30,351 nucleotides of DNA from contig BLXT01000592.1 of assembly GCA_019648995.1 (NCBI GenBank), positions 715,110 to 745,460 on the forward strand, given 5' to 3'. The translations under genes were made by a program, and so were the position numbers. Of the stretch, positions 21,601 through 30,351 are shown piece after piece. The first letter of the stretch is position 1. Every line of letters starts with the position of its first letter. Under the pieces are notes generated by a model, which saw only the letters and a list, made by a program, of their open reading frames with translations, did no database searches and was not told where the DNA came from. The DNA is from Plakobranchus ocellatus. Lineage: Eukaryota; Mollusca; Gastropoda; Plakobranchidae.

Positions 21601-21848
21601 GCCATACTTCTACCCAGTTTTCCCCATTTCAAAGCTTGTTAAATTCAGTGTGGCTGTTTGGGGAATTCGGAGCTTTGGACTCAATAGGACTGGCCTAAAC
21701 TAGAGCTTTTGTTCTCTTCTTGTTTTCTATGATTGGATCTTTTTGTTTGTGAAAAGACAAAAAACAAAAGCAATAAATTATTGTTGATCTTTGTATTTAT
21801 ATGCAAATCTTACCACATTTTTTGTCTGTTTCTAATATTTTTAATAAG

Positions 21849-21975
21849 GCTGAGAGAGGTGGACGCTTGATAACACGACGTGGAAATTCTGCTGACAGAG
21901 ATAGCAGACGTAACTTTGGTGGCAGTGAGATTTCAGGCAGAATGGGACAATTTCCTCGACCAGACTTGGACAGAG
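21849..21975 (+). CDS. Exon 4 of the RS/RD-rich protein gene
   Basis: The acceptor TTTTTAATAAG precedes 21849 and the donor AGAG|GTTGGT follows 21975. It enters in phase 0 and leaves in phase 1, 127 nt. The residues are AERGGRLITRRGN, then DRDSRRNFGGSEISGRMGQF and PRPDLDR: Arg/Gly/Asp-rich, matching the exons on either side. The reading frame stays open into the intron for a further 55 codons, which are not Arg-rich and are probably not coding. Confidence 0.78.
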
Positions 21976-24900
21976 GTTGGTGGATTTGTCTTGTGTTATC
22001 TTTGGATGTTTATTTTTCTTCTTTTTTGAATCAATTCCATGTGTTGACAGATACTGCATGGAATAGGTTCAGATTCATTCATCACAATAAATGGATGCCC
22101 CCTTACAGAAGAAACTTATATTTTCTTTTCAAATACTAATGTTGTTATGGAATTGAAGTTCTACATTTTATATTTTCCCTGCATGAGACTTGAAAAAGAC
22201 TTAACAGATACACACTTACATGGGTGCAAGTTTGCTGGCTGTAGCCGGCATGCTGGCCAATCAAAATTTCTTGTTAGTCACTGCCAGCCAATAAAGATTG
22301 GGAGCAGAGCCTTCATTATGAAAATTAGGCTTTGGGTTTGCTTGAGAGGGGAAAAATGGGAAACACATGATGGGAGTTTATTTTAACAAAAAAAAAAATC
22401 AGATTTTCTATTTACCCAGGAAATAATTCAAATGATGTACCATAAATTCTGCTACTTGGGCGGCTGTTGTTAATATCCAGTTGATATTATGGTCTGGTGG
22501 ACGGGGAAAAGAGAAACCCCCTCTAGTTCTATTTTCAATCCAATATAAAAAATATGTGTATGGTATTTGCCGATTTAAATGATATGGAACATTATCGCCA
22601 ATTTGTGATGCGGAATGAGAAAACCAATCGGGTTGCACTGAAGTTAAAATTGAGATGCAGGCCTAAATAGAGAGTAAAGGCCGCTCATGGTCAAAATTGA
22701 CTGGAGGTCAGATTATTATTTAACAACCATTTCTACATCTTTTCTGTGAGTTTGAAGACGAAATGAAACTTATAAATCCTTAAATTTTGCATTTTAAAAT
22801 GCGTTGAATCCAGTGAAATGTTAAAAATTCGTCATATTGTGTAATTCAACTCCAACAACTTTGCATCTTTTGAATAGCGGACTGATGAATTCCAACCCCA
22901 TCACACCATATGTCAGTCGAAAAGGAAATTCCTTAGCTTTTCATTCACAACTAGTGCACATGAATACAATGACCTAGAAGTGAATTCAAGACTTTGTGCA
23001 CACACCCCCTCCCCTTTTCCTTAGCTTTCCTACGCTACCCTACCCTGATAGCTTTTTCTCCTTGAGTCAAGTCGATAATTCGATATAATCTCATGTGCTT
23101 CTTTAAAGTCATCTGGATCCAGATCTAGATATCTAGATCTTGAACTAGGCTAGACCTAGATAGATTCTATCCTAATCTGATTCTTCTTATAAATCTAGAC
23201 CTATCCACCTTTCTGAATTTTCTAGGAACTGTATTTATCTGCATTATAGATCTGGACCTGTCCTGGATCCTGATCTAGATATTATTGTGAAAAAAAAAAA
23301 ACCAATACATTGTTTGGTCTAAAAGTATCTGTCGTACTATGTTGACTTCATATTTTGCTTTATTGTTCAGAAGATGGATTTTTGCTGAATATGTTGGATG
23401 TGCAATATTATAGAAAAAAAAATAACTGGAAGACTTTTTTGCAGTAGGAATCACACAAAAAAGAAGAAAATAAATGTCTGAAATTTTACCTTGATTTTCT
23501 CATTTTGTGATATGCATGTGTTTTGTGCGGTTAAACTGTAATAACTCAGGCTAGAATTAAGATATTTTAAAAATTTAAAAACCAAAGTGATCAGTACTAT
23601 TTCAGCTACAACATGGTGCAAATAACTCAAAATGTAAAATTTTGCATCCTGACTAGTTTTCTCATTGCTCATCACATTTATTCATTGTCGGTAATCTATC
23701 GACGCTTCATAATTGTATTCAACCCGCTGTGCAAGGAAACCGAATTTATCCTCCTTTACTGAGATGACTCCAGGCATCATATTCTTGCGTTTGTGAGCCT
23801 GACTCCAATGCCAATAATTTTTATGGTCACTCATAGGTATGTGCATGTTACACTCACTTGCAAACAACAAAGTAAATGAATCTTGAAAGGAGTGGCCCTG
23901 CCTCATGTCTAGTGTAAGACCTTTATGCTTGGAACAATCTGATAGTAGGGACGTAGAAGTCACCAATCTGTATCTAACGATCTTTTGATGTTTGAGTCAA
24001 GCCCCGCCACGGGCGCCTTGGTGTGACGGAGGGCCCTAGAGCCTGATATCACCTTTTTGTGGACAGGCTATGCACAAAAACCTGTGCAACCTAGAATTTG
24101 CATCTGAAGTGAATTAAAAGAAAAAAAATTCAGTTTGGCCACCAGTTAGTTTACATCCCTTTTCATGTTTTTTTTTCCTCTTTCTCTTTGAATGCTGTAA
24201 ATGCACATATTTCATTTTAAAATATTGTAGGAAAAACGTTTCTAACCTCCGGTTTCATTAAAGTCTAGATAGAGATTCTAGGTTATTTTACCTGACATAT
24301 GTGTAACTGTGTCACCAGATCTAATCCTATTCTGTTCAAGCCAAATATATAGGGTCGAGATTTAAGATGAACTGAGCATTTACTCTTGGATAGATAATTC
24401 TTGTAACAATTTTTATGATCTGTAAGGATTTTTTTTATTATGGTCAAATTTAATCTACATACAGACATATTTTAGACCTGGATTTAGTTTATCTGTTGTG
24501 ACCTAGTTAGATGAAATGGTTTCTTATACTTTGTTAGGACTAGACATAGCTTTTGGTACTCTAGATCTACTTATTTAAATTCAACTAGATCTGGTCTTGA
24601 GCCTTTTATAAATTCTAGATATATACAAAATTGACTTCTTTTAATTAATTGATCAGATTTTTATATTATTTTAGACTAGACCTAGGAGTGTCTCTACAAT
24701 TTATACAGTTTGCTTTTGCTTTTAGATCGTATAAAAATATATGGTTCTTAGTAAGCCCTCTTTCAGGACAATGCAACATTTTTTTCACTTGTTGCCGGCC
24801 AATTCAATGCTTACACCCATGTACTTGTGAGAAGTGCTTTATTTAACCCAAGAAGTTTCAAGAGCTGATTAAAATGTCCCCTTTTACTGATTTGATGCTT

Positions 24901-25178
24901 TTTGTGATATGTAAAAATAAATTTAGCACCCTGCAATTAAATGTATTTAGATTCATTTTATGACTCTCATAAGGGATGAATGCAAGTATGAGAATATAAT
25001 GAGAAAAAACTACTGGATTTCTCTCAGCATTTTTTATAATTACATGAACGATTTTTTTTTTTGCTTAGCATGAATACAAAAATTATTTGAATGGAAAGTT
25101 AGAAATGAATTTAATACATTTCAATGTCCATTTTCCAGCGCATTGCGCAAAATATTTCAATAAAGTTTTATTTCCCAG
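21976..25178 (+). other. Intron 4 of the RS/RD-rich gene (3.2 kb)
   Basis: The intron runs from GTTGGT to TTATTTCCCAG. It contains the truncated SINE (23991-24083) and dense TAGATCTA-type blocks at 23110-23175, 23247-23282 and 24538-24620. Two minus-strand frames (22408-22638 and 23682-23966) are longer than most chance frames here, but I recognise neither. Confidence 0.6.
23991..24083 (+). mobile_element. 5'-truncated copy of the SINE
   Basis: From a damaged B box (GTTTGAGTCAAGCCCCGCC) onward it follows the intact copy at 18213-18303: GGGCGCCTTGG, GACGGAGGGCCC, GCCTGATATCACC, TTGTGGACAGGCTATGCACA, AAAACC. It differs at roughly one base in eight and lacks the A box, so it is older and inactive. 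Confidence 0.85.
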
Positions 25179-26076
25179 GTCAAATGGGTGGTCGTATGGG
25201 CCATATCTGGGACGAGGGTAGAAGAGAAGGACCAGGTGATTGGGAAACTGGCCCAGAAAGGAGAGCTTTTGGGGGTCCCCGTGATGATTCTACAGGAAGT
25301 GGGAAACGAAGAGATGGAGGCAGGGAAGAAAGATTACTTCCTCATCCTGCAAGAGGTGGGCCTGTGCGCTCAGGTTCCCAGGACAGACTTTTGTCTCGAG
25401 GAGGTCATGGTCAGCGGGATGAGTTTAATAATGGCCAAGACAGGGTCAGAGATAGGAGAGGGACTTTACAAGAAGGTGATGGTAACAAACGAGAGCGAGA
25501 CAATAATAGAGGAGGTAGGGAGGAGAACAGGGCAGGACGAGGGAGAGATGATAGTATCAAATGTCGACCTGCTGAGCGAGATGACAACTTTAACAAAGAT
25601 CGAGAGGTTAGAGACAGAAACAAAGGTGTATCGGGCAACAGGAGTGCCTCTGGAGTTTCTCTTTTGCCTGGTAGGGGTGAAGAAAGCGGTAACAGGGTCG
25701 TGTCCAAGCTTAAATCTGAGCTTATTAAAGAGGACTCACCAAGTGCTATGAGAGGAGAGTCATCCTTAGCTGCTGTGTTTGATCAAACGGAGACAACACG
25801 TGCTAGCAATGTGCTCACAACCAGCAGCACCAAGAGGAGGACCACCAAAAGCTTTGGTGGCAAGAAAAGTCCCAAAAAAACCTCTGCTGACGATTCTAAA
25901 ACTTTAGAGGAAAAAGGCAGACTCCGTCTTGGTGGTCGGGCTGAAAGACTTGTGGCAGCTGATAAGAAAAAAAGTGCTTTATCGGATACTGAAAGAGGAG
26001 CAAAAAAAATTACACCCTCTCGGGACAACCAGAAAGGGGATGGCAGAACGATGGCCAAGCATGAAACTGCTTCAAA
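25179..26076 (+). CDS. Exon 5 (longest) of the RS/RD-rich protein gene
   Basis: The acceptor TTTATTTCCCAG precedes 25179 and the donor CAAA|GTAAAT follows 26076. It enters in phase 1 and leaves in phase 2, 898 nt, about 299 residues. The first half is Gly/Arg/Asp-rich (QMGGRMGHIWDEGRREG, GDWETGPERRAFGGPRDD, then RDRRGTLQEGDGNKRERDNN and ENRAGRGRDD). The second half turns Ser/Thr/Lys-rich (SGVSLLPGRGEESGNRVV, TSSTKRRTTKSFGGKKSPKK, LRLGGRAERLVAADKKKSA). The whole is predicted to be disordered. RGG-like patches could bind RNA. If the donor is not used, the frame meets TAA at 26078-26080 one codon later, so intron retention would end the protein here. Confidence 0.85.
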
Positions 26077-29000
26077 GTAAATATTTAAGAATTTGTTATT
26101 ATTAACTTGTGCACTGTGACCCACAGCTCTGTAAACTTTATTTCTCAGAACTTAAAAAAAAATTCTTTTGTCATTTTAATCTCAGTTTTAGCTCTGCACA
26201 CTTTTCTTGTTCCTTTATCTGACGTAGAGACCAGACACTTCTGCTTCTTCCGTCACAGCATAATATCAGGAAATTTTCAGTTTGTTTTTTTTCTTGCCTC
26301 TTTATTTTTGCCTGTATCAGAGATTTATTTTTTCGGCCCTTTGAAGACCTCTGATTGGCCTCTCTCTTGTACTTGCGCCTAGGCTTCCTGGCATTAGTAA
26401 TAGTTCTGTTTCTTATCATGATAATGGATGCCAGAATGTTTTTCGTTAATGTGGGTGGCATTCCCTGAGCAAGATCTGTTGATAGTCACAGCAGTACCTG
26501 AAGTTATCAACCCAATTGCCATTGATGCTTGTGGTCAGTTATTGAGATCCGCATGTATCACTCATGCAAAACAATGAAGTAACATGAAAGTATGTACCTT
26601 AAACCAGCCTTTGTTTGTGCTCTCTGCTACCAACAACAAGCATTTTAAATACTTTCAACTGCCATTTTATGTAATATTACAAAATGACTTCTATTCCCCT
26701 ATGTTTTAAAAGCTTATCTTTTCTTTTGAAACTTTTAAAGCATGGAAAGGTTTACTTCAAAACATAAAAAAGGCCATAAAAGAAGGTGAAAGCTGCAATT
26801 TTGCATGCTGTGCGGGTCAGTTTTGTGAATACACTCTCCTTCTCAGCCATGCGCCTTCTTTATATGTCATCTTTCTAAAAATAGCATGAATGAATGTAGG
26901 AATAAATGAGTTTAATTTTTGATATCCACATTGAAAGGATTTGATGTAGTTTGGTGTTACTAGTTTTTGCAATCAAAGTATAATTTTTAAATAATATGTC
27001 TTAATAATCATCCCAAACTGTCAACATTTTTTTCCACTGAAAATAACATTTTTTACCCACAAAATACAAAAATATTGAAGAAGCTCTAATGGTGTGCCTG
27101 CACAAGGCTTTTAAAAAAGATCTGGCAATGCCGAGTCTTGATCATTGACTGATGTGATATCATCAGTCATTGTTTATCTCAGTGATAAGTGACGACTTGA
27201 GCTAAAAATAGAACTGCACCCTCTGTTCGATGCAATTCTGGAATCTAGTTCTGGACTGTAAATCTCAAACTATGTTTAAAAATGTACACATATTTCTTGT
27301 CAATATCAGTTATTTCATCAAGATTTATCAATATCAGGAGCTGAAAAGCCCACAGAACTAAGTCTAATTTAGAAATCCAGATCTAGATTGAGAATCTGAT
27401 CAAGGTCATCTGTGTCACTCTTAACGTGTAGCATTCATCTAATTGGCCTATTTTCACATGCAAGATGTTGTTCCATGGTTTTATAATTAAAAAAAAAAAA
27501 CATGTAAGTTTATATTTTAGCCACCATTAACCTAGCTTACTGATCTTATTTTGTGGCTTATTTTTTTCTTTTTGGTTTTTTTTTTCAGTATTCACTGAAG
27601 ATAGGGAAAAGTTATGAACAAAGGGCGATTTTTCAGTAAATTCTGAAATAGTCATTTTGCACCGAAAACAATAATAAAAAAAAAAAGCCTGAAATCATAA
27701 ATTTCATTAATGTTTCATGCTCATCACATCAATTTATATTTATGGTGTGATTTTATACGGTTTTTCAAAAATAATGTAAACCCCCATAAGTTATAGAATC
27801 TGCTAGAAAGCATTATTTTATATTTTTAGTCCACTTTATGCATCGGTATCTACAAAACTGTAAGTGCCAGTATCCATAGAAAAAATGAAGCATTATCTTT
27901 GTTGTGCACAGTAAATTTTGTGATTGCCACACAGATATTTTTTAAGTAACGCTCTTTGAAAAATGGCCTCAGGCATTAGTTATGATATGGTGAATTCAAA
28001 CAACAAAATCGAATATTAAAAAAAAAAATTCACAACTTTATTGTTTCTTCTGCTATATATCAAACCAAATTAAATGTTTTTTCAAGGTGAAAAAGCTCAA
28101 GGCAAAAAATATTTAGTTTATGAAAATTTGGTTTGGGATACCCACTGAAAGATGTGACATCACTTAAGGTTTAGTATATGTCCTTTTCATGCTCATAAAA
28201 TCTAATTGTAGCAATGAGGAAGCCTTTAATCTGCATCAAAGGCTGATTTTCATATTATTTCATTCTTTGTTGACTTTTCTTGCAAAGATGGAACGGTCAA
28301 CACAGATTGCCTGTACAGGCATGGGATCTAGATATTAGGAATCTTTACAATAAGGAAACTTTTAGTGCTCTTTATTTAAGATGTGATGATGTGAATTATA
28401 TGAGCTTCTTCTTGACTTGTATTGAGTCCCACCATTAGTACTCTCTTAAAAGTAAATTCTTATAAAGCTCCTATAAATAACTGTTCATTTGGCATAACTA
28501 TCTGTAGCGCAGAAAAAAATGAACTGCTGATTTTATATTTTAATAAATGTGAGGCACCCTGGGTCGAATTTTTACATTAGGACTTTTTAATATCATAAGA
28601 AAGTAAATTTTATGCCCTTTAAGATGTGAAAAGATTGTGATTCTATAACTTTGATTGCATGTGAGGAACCTATGAACATTTACAGGTCTGCAGGTAACCA
28701 TTCTCTGATGTACTAAAGTTTTGAGAAAAACAAAGTTAAAGTTAACAAACTTCAGGAATACTTTTAATAACTGCTTGTCTTTAAAAATTGCTATGAACCA
28801 TGATATCATGCTCAAGTGGTTGAGGAATTATATTAGATTCATTTTCAGACAAAAAAGAAAAATGGCTATGAAACTCGATTTTTACATTTAAAAAGTTGTG
28901 GCTCAAAACAAATGAGTGGAACATGTGTATACTTTGTTCTAGGTGGCTCACAAATGCTCTTGTTATATGATCAAAGTAAACAGGTGTGAGACAGTGGATT

Positions 29001-29095
29001 TTTTATTTGACTTGTGCATCAAGTGTAGATGCTTTATTTGCTAATGAAGTATGATAAGAGAGTTTCTAATGCCTTCTGTTTGCAATGGTGTTAAG
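26077..29095 (+). other. Intron 5, or alternative 3' UTR, of the RS/RD-rich gene (3.0 kb)
   Basis: The intron runs from GTAAAT to GGTGTTAAG. It holds no other gene. An AATAAA hexamer at 26901-26906 could serve as polyadenylation signal for an intron-retaining transcript. A 9-bp stem (TGACTGATG at 27146-27154, CATCAGTCA at 27161-27169) and TAGATCTA blocks near 27380 and 28325 are also present. Confidence 0.55.
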
Positions 29096-29336
29096 GGAAA
29101 GGACATCTCCAGGAAGCCAGAGGAGCGCAGACTCGCACCACTCGCGCTCTAGATCCTCCAGAAAATCATCCCAGTCACCAGATAACAGGCGTGAGGTGGC
29201 CACTACCCAGGACTGTTTGTCTTCACTGCAATCCCCAGCTACGGCCAGTTATGAGCAGCAGAGTCGCAAAAGCAAGGAAAAAGACAACAAAAATGCTGCT
29301 GCTTTAGGGAGAGGGAGAAGGAGAGGAGCAGGGGAT
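29096..29336 (+). CDS. Exon 6 (last visible) of the RS/RD-rich protein gene
   Basis: The acceptor AATGGTGTTAAG precedes 29096 and the consensus donor GAT|GTAAGT follows 29336. It enters in phase 2, completing a Lys codon begun in exon 5, and leaves in phase 0, 241 nt. The residues are ERTSPGSQRSADSHHSRSRS and SRKSSQSPDNRRE (an RS-like stretch), then a neutral QDCLSSLQSPATASYEQQ, then KSKEKDNKN and a terminal GRGRRRGAG. RS dipeptides resemble those of splicing-associated proteins and of the m6A-writer cofactor ZC3H13, but such composition is shared by many families, so no name is given. The gene continues to the right of the window. Confidence 0.8.
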
Positions 29337-30273
29337 GTAAGTTTTAAAAGTTTTAGTTACTTGACAATGTCAAATTATGTCAGTTCGATAAGAATCCCCT
29401 TTTTGAAGGAAGGGATGACACTTCCTAATGACCTTGAATATTTAAAGAAAACACAAATTGCTACCATTGCAAGATTAAAAGGTGATTTTATTACCCTAAA
29501 GCAAATAGATCTCCGGATTATAAAAGGGTGCAAGAATTGAATAATATCCTCTATGCAATATGGGAAAAAACTTCTGTTGTTAAGTAGTGTTATAAGCATA
29601 CATAAACAGGAAAAGGTTTTCCACACGCTGACTGTTTTTTGGTTAAGTGCTAAATTACTGAGGGATAGGCACTATGTTTATGTAATATTGCTGTGAAGTC
29701 CTGGCGGGAAATGAGATGAAATAGTATAGTAATAAATACCGTTGACTTCACCGATAATGAGTCCCAAGCATATCTGATGACTGATCCTTAAGCAATATCA
29801 GGATCACCCTTACGATTTTATCCTCTTTCGGCTTATACCCAATACACATTGGGAACATTTGTCTTGTTCCCTGCAAAGTTTGGCAGATGTAGGAGTAGAA
29901 CTTTGTAAGTTATGAAACCAAAACCAAGATAAGCCTAAACTCAATGCCAGATCTAGAGAACTAGATTCAGGAGCACAAATTGTTTGAGACTTGAGGAAAG
30001 TTATGATTCAGAAAGTGAATATTAATTTCCAGAATGTGAGCCAGAGAGGAAAAACAGCATTGAATCTGATTTGGAGGGCGGGCGATGAAACTGCTGAATC
30101 TAGATCTAGATCTAGTAGTACCAAATTTTGATCTAGCCTTGGCAAGGGTGCTAGTAAAAATAAAGCCTTAACTGAACCTAGACATAGACCAACAGAGAAT
30201 TTGGCATCATCCTCAACTCATACCACAAAACATTCATGGAATAAAAAAAGAACAAATGAGGCTTTGGGATTAG

Positions 30274-30322
<49 letters not shown>

Positions 30323-30351
30323 TCTCATAACACATGGTAACTAACAACATT
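29337..30351 (+). other. Start of intron 6; no further exon seen
   Basis: It begins GTAAGT. TAGATCTA blocks lie at 29949-29957 and 30098-30116, the latter three tandem units. A (TA)n microsatellite follows near the end. I see no second gene. Confidence 0.55.
30278..30321 (+). repeat. (TA)n microsatellite
   Basis: About 21 uninterrupted AT dinucleotides near the right edge of the window. Confidence 0.97.

Larger units (their letters stand above)
17648..21848 (+). other. Intron 3 of the RS/RD-rich gene (4.2 kb)
   Basis: The intron runs from GTCAGT to TTTAATAAG. It holds the intact SINE at 18149-18303, the N gap at 18592-18668 and several TAGATCTA-type blocks (18520-18535 and others). Exons 3 and 4 join in phase 0, so no exon is required between them, though one could hide in the gap. 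A CG-richer patch lies at 20860-20920. The open frames at 20153-20428 and 21132-21398 show no family features. Confidence 0.6.

Noticed and set aside
25188-25751. Alternative 187-codon frame inside exon 5.
   Set aside because: It is a shadow of the Arg/Gly/Asp-rich frame, which alone joins the flanking exons in phase.

Overview
The window looks like a gene-poor, AT-rich stretch of an invertebrate nuclear genome, most probably a gastropod mollusc. The support for eukaryote is a spliced gene, non-LTR and Penelope-like retroelements, a tRNA-derived SINE and microsatellites. The gastropod suggestion is weaker: it rests on many scattered TAGATCTAGA-type blocks, which I associate with gastropod genomes. 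There are no bacterial operons, CRISPR arrays or stand-alone RNA genes. A 77-base run of N (18592-18668) marks an assembly gap.

The left half (1-15741) is largely a record of transposition. Bases 1-114 are the 3' end of an RTE-like retrotransposon. A 2.3-kb element with 27-bp terminal inverted repeats and a TA target duplication (115-2420) sits in its TGATGA tail, and at least eight copies of a GTGAGGAATGT-like motif lie inside that element. Then come a TC microsatellite, a 5'-truncated Penelope-like element on the minus strand with an 11-bp target duplication (2851-3800), and a frameshifted minus-strand pseudogene of a coiled-coil, transposase-like protein family that I cannot name (about 5173-7580). 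A second RTE-like copy with a 9-bp target duplication follows (8335-9996), then a foldback with about 129-bp arms (10087-10451), a 40-bp minisatellite (13614-13920) and a short piggyBac-like element (14864-15741).

The right half (15774 to beyond 29336) carries the only convincing host gene, on the plus strand. Six exons (15774-16121, 16699-16930, 17458-17647, 21849-21975, 25179-26076, 29096-29336) have acceptor and donor dinucleotides, and their phases join without conflict (1/1, 1/2, 2/0, 0/1, 1/2, 2/0) into about 678 codons. The protein is highly charged and disordered, rich in Arg, Ser, Asp, Glu, Gly and Lys with RS, RD and RG patches, as expected of a nuclear RNA-processing or chromatin-associated factor. 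I see no folded domain and both ends lie outside the visible exons, so I give no gene name. The introns hold one intact SINE, one truncated SINE, a stray minisatellite unit and TAGATCTA blocks.

Points most worth a second look are the unnamed transposase-like family, the TIR element with its internal motif cluster, the piggyBac-like insertion ending 32 bp before a splice acceptor, and an in-frame stop built into the donor of the longest exon.
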